Source of the DNA: DTU018 sp964618175
GTDB taxonomy: Bacteria; Bacillota; Syntrophomonadia; Syntrophomonadales; Syntrophomonadaceae
Reading direction: 5' to 3'
Assembly (NCBI GenBank): GCA_964618175.1
Contig: CAZTZX010000003.1
Location: 1 to 58,131 of the forward strand
DNA: 58,131 bases
Within the stretch, counting starts at the first letter, position 1. Each line of letters starts with the position of its first letter. Below are positions 39,728-47,895 of this stretch, one piece after another. The translations under genes were made by a program, and so were the position numbers. The notes beneath the pieces were generated by a model, which was given only the letters and a program-made list of their open reading frames with translations, had not been told where the DNA came from and made no database searches.

Positions 39728-41734
39728 AAAACTACTTAACATATCATTGGTCTTCTCAAAGGAGTTGTGGATAGCATCGATCAGTTTACCGGGCTGAAGG
39801 GCATCACCGAGCAAATGGACGTTGGGGAAATGTTTTTCTAGGTCTTGATAAAGGCTATTACAGGAGGTCACTCCGGTGGCAAAAACCACCGTATCAGCGG
39901 GTATATTAGCCGATTGGCCTGCTTGTTCCACCTCTATCCCCCGGGTATTGATAGCTACCACTCTGGTTTCCTCATGAACTTCTACCCCCAGAGTCCGCAG
40001 ATGTTTCAAAGCCGTCCAGCGCATACCCCGTACCATATCCCGAGCCAAACCTTTACCCATCTCTAGCAGAGTTACCCGGTAGCTACCGTGGGTCAAGAGC
40101 TCCTGCAATACCTCAGTTCCTTCGGCCTGGTGCAGCATCATAAAGCGCAGGGATTCAGCACTCAGAGTGCCCTGCTCCGCTAAATATAGAGCGGTCTCAC
40201 AGCCAGTGGCACCGCCGCCTACCACCACTATATTTTCGCCTTTTACCGGTTCACCAGCCAATACCTGCCAGGCTTGCATCACGTGAGTCCCTGCCTCGGT
40301 CGGAATGGGTGGCATTAACGGCTGGGCACCGGTGGCTACCAAAATGATGTCGGGATTTTCGGCAGCAATCGCTGCTACATCAGCCTCCACCTCAGTTTTT
40401 AGCTGCACTCCCAAAGCAGGCAGCACTTCCTGATAGTAATCGATTAAGGAATAGAATTCCTCCTTGCCAGGGGGAATAGATGCTAAATGCCACTGTCCAC
40501 CCAGATAGTTCTCCTTTTCCAGGATCACTACCTCATGCCCCTGCAGGGCTGCCACTCGTGCCGCTTCTAAGCCTGCTGGACCAGCCCCTATGATAACTAC
40601 CCGGTACTGCTGGCGGGGTTTTTTGATCTGGCGGGTCTCTTCCATGCCTGCCTGGGCATTGATGGCACACGTTACTCCGGGCAGGTCGGCTTTTTCCAAA
40701 AAAGCTCCGTCTAAACAGGTCATACAGGCAATACATTTGCGAATTTTACCAGCTTGCCCGCTACGGGCTTTGACGGCCCACTGATCATCAGCCAGAAAAC
40801 CACGGGCTACAGAAATAAGATCGGCCTGACCCCGCTGCAAAATGGATTCGGCCAGAGCCGGGTCATTGATGCGGTTGCCAATTGCTATCGGAATACCGAC
40901 CTGTTCCCGGATCTTTTGGGCTAGATATACATAATTGCCTCGGGGTACTTCCGCCTGTATCTGCGGCACCCGCGATTGATGCCATCCGCCAGTTATATTG
41001 ATGAAGTCGACCGAAGCGTTCTGCAGTTCACGTGCGAAAACACGGGCTTCTCTCCAGGTATTGGAACCCGGTACGAAATCACTGCCGCTGAGGCGAACAC
41101 TCAAAACCATATCTGTGCCCACCTGTCGGCGAATCGCTGCCGCCACTTCCAGACCGAAACGCATACGATTCTCCAGAGATCCCCCATACTGGTCAGTACG
41201 CCGGTTGGTCAGCGGGGACAGGAATTGATTTATCAGGTAGCCTGCACTACTGATGAATTCAACAACATCATAGCCGGCTTGTTGAGCGCGGGCTGCTGCT
41301 TGAGCATAGCGTTCAACCAACTGTTCTATCTCTTCTAAGGCCAGCTCCCGAGGCGTATATCTGGTCAATCCGGACGGAACTGCCGAAGGAGCGACGACTT
41401 CATAACCATTCTTAAAACCCAGTGAATAAGCGCCGGCATGGAACAGCTGCAGTCCGATGCGGGTACCATGCTGCTTGACCCGCTTGGTCAACTCCTGGTG
41501 CCCTTGGATGTAACTGTCATCATGTATGGAAACAAATCCTCCATAAACTCCCTGGGAGTGTATGGCTGTACCGCCGATCATTATCAATCCTGCTCCACCA
41601 CGGGCCCGCTGTTCATAGAAATTGATCAGACGTGAGTTGACCTGCCCATCAGGACAATAGGCCAGATCGAGGGCGGACATTATGATGCGGTTGGGCAAAG
41701 TAAGACTCCTTATCCGCAGTGGTTCAAACAGCAT
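39725..41734 (-). CDS. NADH:flavin oxidoreductase / 2,4-dienoyl-CoA reductase-like enzyme (FadH, old yellow enzyme type)
   Basis: A 669-residue three-domain flavoenzyme. Residues 1-330 are an FMN barrel (LFEPLRIRSLTLPNRIIMSA, FISSAGYLINQFLSP, ITGGWHQSR), then the [4Fe-4S] site CIACMTCLDG with a later CAINAQAG near 331-350, then an FAD domain (VVIIGAGPAGLEAARVAALQ) and an NAD domain (IVVVGGGATGCETALYLAEQ). Members reduce enoates or dienoyl-CoA; 2-enoate and cinnamate reductases and BaiCD belong here. Next to the acyl-CoA dehydrogenase/Etf set it suggests unsaturated acid metabolism. AGGAGGT precedes the ATG. Confidence 0.9.
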   Translation of the reverse strand: MLFEPLRIRSLTLPNRIIMSALDLAYCPDGQVNSRLINFYEQRARGGAGLIMIGGTAIHSQGVYGGFVSIHDDSYIQGHQELTKRVKQHGTRIGLQLFHAGAYSLGFKNGYEVVAPSAVPSGLTRYTPRELALEEIEQLVERYAQAAARAQQAGYDVVEFISSAGYLINQFLSPLTNRRTDQYGGSLENRMRFGLEVAAAIRRQVGTDMVLSVRLSGSDFVPGSNTWREARVFARELQNASVDFINITGGWHQSRVPQIQAEVPRGNYVYLAQKIREQVGIPIAIGNRINDPALAESILQRGQADLISVARGFLADDQWAVKARSGQAGKIRKCIACMTCLDGAFLEKADLPGVTCAINAQAGMEETRQIKKPRQQYRVVIIGAGPAGLEAARVAALQGHEVVILEKENYLGGQWHLASIPPGKEEFYSLIDYYQEVLPALGVQLKTEVEADVAAIAAENPDIILVATGAQPLMPPIPTEAGTHVMQAWQVLAGEPVKGENIVVVGGGATGCETALYLAEQGTLSAESLRFMMLHQAEGTEVLQELLTHGSYRVTLLEMGKGLARDMVRGMRWTALKHLRTLGVEVHEETRVVAINTRGIEVEQAGQSANIPADTVVFATGVTSCNSLYQDLEKHFPNVHLLGDALQPGKLIDAIHNSFEKTNDMLSSF

Positions 41735-41770
41735 AGTTCTACCTCCTAATATCAGTCATCGCGAAAAGAC

Positions 41771-41807
41771 TATTCTAAGAATATTACGACCACGAAATAT
41801 CTGTCAA
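41771..41807 (-). promoter_or_regulatory. Promoter of the FadH-like gene with a 13-bp palindrome over the -10 box
   Basis: On the minus strand TTGACA (41807-41802), 18 bases, TATTCT (41783-41778). A perfect palindrome TATTCT-A-AGAATA (41771-41783) covers the -10 box, a likely operator for a repressor that is not encoded nearby. Confidence 0.5.
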
Positions 41808-41966
41808 CTCGGTGTCCAGAAAATTGCCTCATTTTCCGAGAATATAGAGGCTGATGGCGATGCCAGGATTGGCATTCAAATTCCGGCTAGTTGTGCATAT
41901 AAATATATTACCTCAGCAGAAAAATAATTATCCGATTGGATCATCTACCGAAGGAGGTTGGGAAAT

Positions 41967-43892
41967 GTGCCCCATGAATTCAACTCCCTGATACAACAGG
42001 ATCGTCAGGATCGCCGTCAGGAGCATTTCAAATGTACCTTGCTGGATTACCTGGCCATTGTAAAAAATGATCCGGATGTTACCATACTGGCTCATGAACG
42101 TATGCAGCGCTTGATCACCACGCCGGGTGTCAAAACCATAAAAACGGAAGAGCATCCCAGTCTGCGGAGACTATATGGGAATTCGACCCTAAAAGTCTAT
42201 CGTTTCTTCGAAGAAGAATTCTATGGCATTGACCTAATCATTATGGAGATAGCCCGCTATTTTTATGCGGCCGCTATGCGTGGGGAAGAAGCACGTCAAG
42301 TGCTGTATCTGGTAGGACCAGTGGGTTCAGGAAAATCATCTTTGATGGAGAGTCTCAAGCGGGCTCTGGAAAGCAGTCCTCCTATCTACGTTATTCAAGG
42401 CTGCCCCATGCGCGAAGAACCACTACACCTGATTCCCAAACATCTTCGGCCGCAATTTGAAGAATTGTTGGGGGTAAAAATAGAAGGTGATTTGTGTCCG
42501 ATTTGCCGCTATCGTCTGGTGCATGAATATAACGGAGAATATGAGCGCTTTCCGGTGACGGTCGCTGACTTTTCCATCCGCTCGCGCAAAGGGGTAGCGG
42601 TGGTACCACCAGTAGATCCCAACAATCAAGATGCTTCGGTATTGGTGGGCTCAGTGGATATCTCCAAAATGGATCTTTACCCGGAAGATGATCCCCGGGT
42701 ACTGGCTCTGAATGGGGCCTTTAATACCGGTAATCGCGGGATAGTAGAATTTATCGAGGTATTTAAAAATGATGTTGAGTATCTCCACACCATTCTCACC
42801 GCTACCCAGGAAAAATCTATACCCTCCCCGGGCAAAGGTTCCATGATCTATTTTGATGGCATTATTCTGGCGCACTCCAATGAGGCGGAATGGAACAAGT
42901 TCAAGGCCGATCATACCAATGAGGCTATTCTGGATAGGATCGTCAAGATCGAGGTTCCTTACTGTCTGGAGCTGAGCCAGGAAGTCCGCATTTACGAAAA
43001 GATCTTGCGCAAGAGTAATTTTACCGCCCATATAGCCCCCCACACTATTGAAATTGCCTCCATGTTCGCGGTGGTCAGTCGTCTGACCCCCTCCAACAAA
43101 GCGGATATAATCACCAAAATGCGCATCTATAATGGTGAAGAAGTCCTGCGTCAGGATGTGTCGCAGAAATTAGATATTCAGGAATTGAAGGAAGAAGCCG
43201 GTCGGGAAGGGTTTACAGGAATTTCCACCCGTTTCATTATGAAAGCTATTGACAACGCTCTGGCTGAATCAGACCATAACTGTATCAATCCCATCATGGT
43301 CATGGAAGCCCTTATCCAAGCCGTTAAATCGACTGATATGAGTGATGACGAACGTGGTAAACTGCTGGGCTATCTGCAGGACGGCATCAAAAAGGAATAC
43401 CATCGTATTCTGGAAAAGGAAGTGACGCAAGCTTTTATTCATGGCTATCGTGAACAAGCCGAGACCCTGTTCAACAATTATCTGGATCACGCCGAAGCCT
43501 TTGCTAATAAGGTGAAATTGACCGATCCTAACACCGGTGAAGAATTGGAAGCCGATGAAAAGTTTCTGGATTCCATTGAATCTCAGATCGGTTTGACCGG
43601 CTCAGCGGCCCGCGGTTTTCGCAGTGATGTGACCGCTTATATGTTCTCGCTTTTGCGCAGCAACCAGACTATTGACTATACCAGCTATGAGCCCCTCAAG
43701 GAGGCTATCGAGAAGAAACTAACTGCCTCAGTACGAGAGTTATCCAGGGTGGTGACTCAGGCCCGGGTGCGCGATGAAGACCAAAATAAAAAATACCATG
43801 CCATGGTTGAAGAAATGAAGCGCAATGGCTATTGTGATGACTGCTGTAATGTAGTCTTAAAATACGCGGCCAACAATCTGTGGAAAGACTAA
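41967..43892 (+). CDS. prkA: PrkA family serine protein kinase / AAA+ ATPase
   Basis: A 641-residue PrkA (YeaG) homologue of normal length. The N-terminal AAA+ part has Walker A GPVGSGKSSLMES (about residues 114-126) and IYFDGIILAHSNEAEWNKFK; the C-terminal PrkA domain has the kinase-like region through YEPLKEAIEKKL. In Bacillus PrkA works in sporulation; in E. coli YeaG works in stress response with YeaH. The start is a GTG at 41967, 9 bases after GAAGGAGG; the TTG at 41958 abuts the ribosome site. First gene of prkA-yhbH-spoVR. Confidence 0.93.
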   Translation: MPHEFNSLIQQDRQDRRQEHFKCTLLDYLAIVKNDPDVTILAHERMQRLITTPGVKTIKTEEHPSLRRLYGNSTLKVYRFFEEEFYGIDLIIMEIARYFYAAAMRGEEARQVLYLVGPVGSGKSSLMESLKRALESSPPIYVIQGCPMREEPLHLIPKHLRPQFEELLGVKIEGDLCPICRYRLVHEYNGEYERFPVTVADFSIRSRKGVAVVPPVDPNNQDASVLVGSVDISKMDLYPEDDPRVLALNGAFNTGNRGIVEFIEVFKNDVEYLHTILTATQEKSIPSPGKGSMIYFDGIILAHSNEAEWNKFKADHTNEAILDRIVKIEVPYCLELSQEVRIYEKILRKSNFTAHIAPHTIEIASMFAVVSRLTPSNKADIITKMRIYNGEEVLRQDVSQKLDIQELKEEAGREGFTGISTRFIMKAIDNALAESDHNCINPIMVMEALIQAVKSTDMSDDERGKLLGYLQDGIKKEYHRILEKEVTQAFIHGYREQAETLFNNYLDHAEAFANKVKLTDPNTGEELEADEKFLDSIESQIGLTGSAARGFRSDVTAYMFSLLRSNQTIDYTSYEPLKEAIEKKLTASVRELSRVVTQARVRDEDQNKKYHAMVEEMKRNGYCDDCCNVVLKYAANNLWKD

Positions 43893-43919
43893 CAGTCGCA
43901 GGAATAGGGAGGAGCGAAG

Positions 43920-45080
43920 ATGGCCATCTTCCGTGATTATGACCGCACCAGAAGGGATCGCAGTGCCGAGGATCGCCGCCGCCACCGGGAACTTATCCAG
44001 GACAATATAAAACGTAATCTGGGCAGCATCGTGGCCGAGGAAAGCATAATTGGCCAGAGCAAAGACAAGATTTTCAAGATTCCGGTGCGGGGATTGAAGG
44101 AATATCAGTTTGTTTATGGAGAAAACCGTCCCGGAGTAGCTACGGGACAGGGCAACGAAAAGCGCGGCCAGCATATGGGCCAGCAGAGGGGCTCAGGTGC
44201 CGAGGAGGGCCCTGGCAATATCGAAGGAGAAGATGTCTATGATACCGAGATAACCCTGGAAGAGTTGACTGAATATCTGTTTGAGAATATTGATCTGCCT
44301 TTTTTGGAACGGCGCAAATTTACTTTGGCCGAAAGTGAGCAGAGCCATCGGCGCTGGGGCATACAGCGCAAAGGCATACCCCCTCGACTATCGAAAAAGC
44401 GTTCCGCGATGGAGAAAGTCAAGCGCAGGCAATCCGCCCAGAGGATCAGCCGGGAATTGGAACAAGATGAGGATGTGGAGCGTTTCCCTTTCCGCGAAGA
44501 AGACCTGCGTTATCGGCGCGTCAAGGAAGACTTGCGCTGGCAATCCAATGCCGTGGTCATATGTATTATGGATAACTCCGGATCCATGTACCAGAATAAG
44601 AAGTTTTTAGCCCGTACTTTCTTTTTTCTGCTCTACCAGTTCATACACTACCGCTACCTGCAGGTGGAATTGGTATTCATAAATCATACTACTACTGCCA
44701 AAGAGGTAAACGAAGACGATTTCTTTCACCGGGGGGAATCCGGCGGCACTATGATCAGCAGTGGTTATGAAAAAGCTCTGGAAATAATCGACCAGCGCTA
44801 CAGTCCGCAAATATGGAATGTATATGCCGTCCACTGCAGTGATGGGGATAATTGGCCGGAGGATGTTGAACAAGCTCTGCAAAAAGCTCAGGAACTGTGT
44901 GAGGTGTGTAATTTATTTGGTTACTGTGAGATCACTTCCTCCTGGACACCTATCCAGACCATGAGTGAAGCCTTCCGGGAGTCTTTGTCAGCCACCAATT
45001 CAGTAATTGTCACCATTAATAATAAAGATGATGTATGGCCTGCTTTTCAACGTTTAATGATGATTGCGGAAAAGGAGTGA
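43920..45080 (+). CDS. yhbH: YhbH/YeaH family protein (DUF444), VWA-like
   Basis: A 386-residue DUF444 protein, the constant partner of PrkA. It opens with FRDYDRTRRDRSAEDRRRHR and has the glycine-rich GQGNEKRGQHMGQQRGSGAE stretch near residue 80. Its VWA-like domain has the intact metal site ICIMDNSGSMYQNKKFLA (D-x-S-G-S) near residue 215, and a C-terminal SWTPIQTMSEAFRESLS. GGGAGG precedes the ATG. Spacing to prkA is 27 bases and to spoVR 5 bases. Confidence 0.93.
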   Translation: MAIFRDYDRTRRDRSAEDRRRHRELIQDNIKRNLGSIVAEESIIGQSKDKIFKIPVRGLKEYQFVYGENRPGVATGQGNEKRGQHMGQQRGSGAEEGPGNIEGEDVYDTEITLEELTEYLFENIDLPFLERRKFTLAESEQSHRRWGIQRKGIPPRLSKKRSAMEKVKRRQSAQRISRELEQDEDVERFPFREEDLRYRRVKEDLRWQSNAVVICIMDNSGSMYQNKKFLARTFFFLLYQFIHYRYLQVELVFINHTTTAKEVNEDDFFHRGESGGTMISSGYEKALEIIDQRYSPQIWNVYAVHCSDGDNWPEDVEQALQKAQELCEVCNLFGYCEITSSWTPIQTMSEAFRESLSATNSVIVTINNKDDVWPAFQRLMMIAEKE

Positions 45081-45085
45081 TATAG

Positions 45086-46441
45086 TTGGGTAGCGAATAT
45101 CGACTGCAGGAATTGCAGGATCACAGCCGTCGCCTGGAAGAACTGGCCGCAGAAAATGGCTTGGACTGTTATCCGCAGGAGTTTGAGCTGGTCAGCTATG
45201 AAGATATGCTGGCCCATGAAGCTTATCTGGGTATGCCTTCCCGCTATCCACACTGGAGTTTCGGCAAAGCTTATGAGCGTCGTAAGACTTTTTATCGCTA
45301 CAATTTGACCGGTCTCCCCTATGAGATGGTGATCAACTCCAATCCCTGTCTAGCCTACCTAATGAAGGATAACACCCTCCTGTTGCAGATCCTTACCATG
45401 GCGCATGTCTATGGACATAATGATTTTTTCAAGAATAATCGTCTGTTTCGCGAGGGCACCAGGGCTGAATACACTCTGGAAATGTTTAAAGGACATGCCG
45501 ATCGGGTCAGACGCTACGTCAGCGACCCCAGCATTGGTTATGAGAGGGTGGAGCGCATTTTTAACGCTGCCCACGGTTTACGTTTTCAGACCTATCGTGT
45601 GGTCGGAGAAAAGCATCTGGATCACCGTCAGCAGGAAGAACGTTTGCTGGCAAGCTCACAAACACCACGCTCCCAACACCCTTTATTAGAAAATCCTGAA
45701 AGGATCAAGCCGCCCGATCTTAGCAAGATCCCTTTGCAGCCCCAGGAAGATTTATTGCTGTTTTTATTAGAACACGCCTCCTTGAGTGACTGGGAGAAGG
45801 ATCTGCTGGCTATGGTCAGAGAAGAAAGTCTGTATTTCTTACCCCAGGTGGAAACCAAAATAATGAATGAAGGGTGGGCCAGCTTTTGGCATTATCGCTT
45901 GCTGTCTCAGCTGGGTTTGGAGCCTGGCCACCACCTGGAATTCCTAAAACGGCATAATGAGGTTATTTGCCCGGCAGAAGGGAGCTTAAACCCTTACCAT
46001 TTAGGCTATAAGATCTTTGAGAAATTAGCCCAAGACAAAGGGCTTCCCTTTATCTTTGCTGTCCGAGCTGAATCCCGGGACGCCTCTTTCCTGGCTCGTT
46101 TTCTAGATGAGGAGCTGTGCCGAGAACTGAATTTGTTCGCCTACCGTAAACGGGGCCGCGAATTTACTGTCACCGAGGTGGCTGATAAGTCCGGCTGGAA
46201 GGCTATTCGTGAGAATCTGGTGGCTATGACCGGCCTTAACAATATTCCCAGCATCAGAGCACTGGAGGTAGGCAGACGCAATCAGATACTGTATCTGGAA
46301 CACGAATACGATGGCCGGGAACTGCAGCTGGAATATGCACATCAGACCTTGAAATACATAGCTCAACTGTGGGGAGGGACCGTGCGCCTGAAAACCCAAG
46401 TCCGCAACACCCCCCAACTGCTGGAATCAGACGGCACCTAA
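45086..46441 (+). CDS. spoVR: SpoVR family stage V sporulation protein
   Basis: A 451-residue SpoVR homologue. Family marks: CYPQEFELVSYEDMLAHEAY, the PSRYPHWSFGKAYER segment, NSNPCLAYLMKDNTLLLQIL, AHVYGHNDFFKNN with the conserved histidines, and ETKIMNEGWASFWHY. In Bacillus the product is needed for normal spore cortex; homologues in non-sporulating bacteria are biofilm- or stress-related. The start is TTG at 45086, 5 bases after the yhbH stop; AAGGAGTG lies at the end of yhbH, so the two are coupled. Third gene of the set. Confidence 0.93.
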   Translation: MGSEYRLQELQDHSRRLEELAAENGLDCYPQEFELVSYEDMLAHEAYLGMPSRYPHWSFGKAYERRKTFYRYNLTGLPYEMVINSNPCLAYLMKDNTLLLQILTMAHVYGHNDFFKNNRLFREGTRAEYTLEMFKGHADRVRRYVSDPSIGYERVERIFNAAHGLRFQTYRVVGEKHLDHRQQEERLLASSQTPRSQHPLLENPERIKPPDLSKIPLQPQEDLLLFLLEHASLSDWEKDLLAMVREESLYFLPQVETKIMNEGWASFWHYRLLSQLGLEPGHHLEFLKRHNEVICPAEGSLNPYHLGYKIFEKLAQDKGLPFIFAVRAESRDASFLARFLDEELCRELNLFAYRKRGREFTVTEVADKSGWKAIRENLVAMTGLNNIPSIRALEVGRRNQILYLEHEYDGRELQLEYAHQTLKYIAQLWGGTVRLKTQVRNTPQLLESDGT

Positions 46442-46489
46442 GGATACAAGAAGGCGGCGCAAGTTAGCAGACGATACGAGAAAGAGTGT

Positions 46490-46553
46490 GTAGGGGGCGA
46501 CGACTCTGTCGCCCCGCTGTGGAAAACGGGCAGACAGGGTCGTCTGCCCCTAC
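46490..46553. repeat. Dispersed inverted repeat, GTAGGGG/CCCCTAC ends
   Basis: Outer ends GTAGGGG and CCCCTAC with GACGA/TCGTC inside, enclosing two smaller hairpins, GGGCGAC/GTCGCCC and GGGCAGAC/GTCTGCCC. The look is of a small non-coding dispersed repeat, a type often seen between genes of anaerobes. A partial REP-like fragment, GCGCAAGTTAGCAGACG, lies just before at 46457-46473. Confidence 0.65.
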
Positions 46554-46619
46554 AACAAGAAAGGCTTCATTTTGGGGATGTTTATTGCCCAGCAACATTA
46601 TATAATAGAAAGGAGAGGG

Positions 46620-46655
46620 ACAGGCCACCGGTCTAGGCCTGTTATTTTACTTTTT
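46620..46655 (+). terminator. Hairpin with T-rich tail ahead of the deoxynucleoside kinase gene
   Basis: ACAGGCC and GGCCTGT pair around a 9-base loop, followed by TATTTTACTTTTT. It lies between a TATAAT box (46601-46606) and the gene start at 46678, so it could be an attenuator; alternatively it ends upstream transcription. Confidence 0.5.
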
Positions 46656-46677
46656 ATGGGCGAAAGGGGCTAGTCAC

Positions 46678-47343
46678 GTGAGCACTTATGATGGCGTTGC
46701 GATAGTAGTGGATGGTGTGACCGGAGTTGGCAAGACCAGCCTGGTAAGTATAATCAGCGAAGAATTTGGGCTATCGCCTTTTAATGAAATGTTTGATGAT
46801 GAGAATCGACTGCTGCATAAATTCTTTTATGACCGGCCTAAGTGGGCCTTCCCCATGCAGACCAACTTTCTGACCAACCGTTTCAAGCAGTATCGCAAGG
46901 CTATGCAAACAGGTCAGGCGGTTATGGATCGCTCCATTTACTCGGATCGGATCTTTGCTCGCATGTATCTGGAATATGGCTATCTCAGCCATGAAGAATA
47001 TGATGTTTACAACAACTTACTAAACGTTCTTTTAGAACAAGTTGAACCTCCCAAGCTGCTGGTATATCTACGCGTAGATACCGATGAAGCCATTCGAAGG
47101 ATCCACCGGCGCGGCCGTCCTGATGAATTGGAAGTCGAACGGGAATACTGGGACCATCTTAACCAGTTCTATGAACGGAACTATCATGATTTTGCCCTGG
47201 GCAAACTACTGGTGTTACAGGTGGACGATTTAGATTATGTTCATCGCCCTGAAGACCGGCAGTATATGGTGGATCAGATCCGTCAGGCTCACCAAGCTCT
47301 GGCCCAGTCAACAACCAAAATGTCGGCGGCCGACAGACGCTAA
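46678..47343 (+). CDS. Deoxynucleoside kinase (deoxyguanosine/deoxyadenosine kinase type)
   Basis: A 221-residue nucleoside kinase of the dNK/dGK/dCK family, which phosphorylates salvaged deoxynucleosides. P-loop DGVTGVGKTS is at residues 12-21. The substrate segment MDRSIYSDRIFARMYLEYG has the family DRS motif, and a lid-like RIHRRGRPDELEVEREYW follows. The exact base preference cannot be read. The gene starts with GTG (46678) after GAAAGGGG. The C-terminal SAADRR tail is dispensable in appearance. Confidence 0.87.
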   Translation: MSTYDGVAIVVDGVTGVGKTSLVSIISEEFGLSPFNEMFDDENRLLHKFFYDRPKWAFPMQTNFLTNRFKQYRKAMQTGQAVMDRSIYSDRIFARMYLEYGYLSHEEYDVYNNLLNVLLEQVEPPKLLVYLRVDTDEAIRRIHRRGRPDELEVEREYWDHLNQFYERNYHDFALGKLLVLQVDDLDYVHRPEDRQYMVDQIRQAHQALAQSTTKMSAADRR

Positions 47344-47441
47344 TGCCGGTGTTATCGCCTTCTTAACGGCTTATGGCTGTTGGCAGTCCTACCCCGAATC
47401 TGCTATGATAAGCAGGAATCATTGGGAAAGGTTGTGACTTG

Positions 47442-47873
47442 ATGGCCCTGATCCTGGGCATTTTGGCGGGATGTATTCTGGCCATATATTCGTTTTATTT
47501 TGTGCGCATCATCACGGGATCGCCGCGGGCGTTTGAAGAAGAACTGCTCAAATCTTTTGCAGCCTGGGCTATAACGCGCGGGACGGCTATTCGCGGTCAG
47601 GTCCGCCTGTTGGTTCTAGCATCCATAATCCTGGAAATGGCCTATTTTGTGCTGGTATTCACAGCCATATCCAATCCAGCCATGCTAATTTTTACCGGCT
47701 TTCTTGTCGGGGTAGAAATAGTTCACTTCTCTCTGGTAATTCGCACCTTTTACCAATTTTTCCACGGGGATATCATGATAAAAGAGATTTTCAATTGGCG
47801 CATGGAAAGAGTCAGTGCGGTACTGTTTTTTACCCATTGCATGCTGGTCATATTCAGTTTGATTTGGGGATGA
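47442..47873 (+). CDS. Membrane protein with four predicted helices, unknown
   Basis: A 143-residue hydrophobic protein with segments at about 2-22, 58-75, 78-98 and 120-140 (for example ALILGILAGCILAIYSFYFV and FFTHCMLVIFSLIW). I recognise no family. The start chosen is the ATG at 47442, with a TTG three bases earlier possible; the ribosome site (GGAAAGG) is moderate. It lies between the kinase gene and a DUF815 ATPase gene that begins 22 bases later, so the two may be one transcript. Confidence 0.7.
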   Translation: MALILGILAGCILAIYSFYFVRIITGSPRAFEEELLKSFAAWAITRGTAIRGQVRLLVLASIILEMAYFVLVFTAISNPAMLIFTGFLVGVEIVHFSLVIRTFYQFFHGDIMIKEIFNWRMERVSAVLFFTHCMLVIFSLIWG

Positions 47874-47895
47874 TCATCATGGCCAAGGAGGAAAT

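Noticed and set aside
2892..46553. CRISPR array suggested by several similar repeats
   Set aside because: Repeats are scattered thousands of bases apart, are inverted pairs rather than direct repeats with regular spacers, and no cas gene is present.
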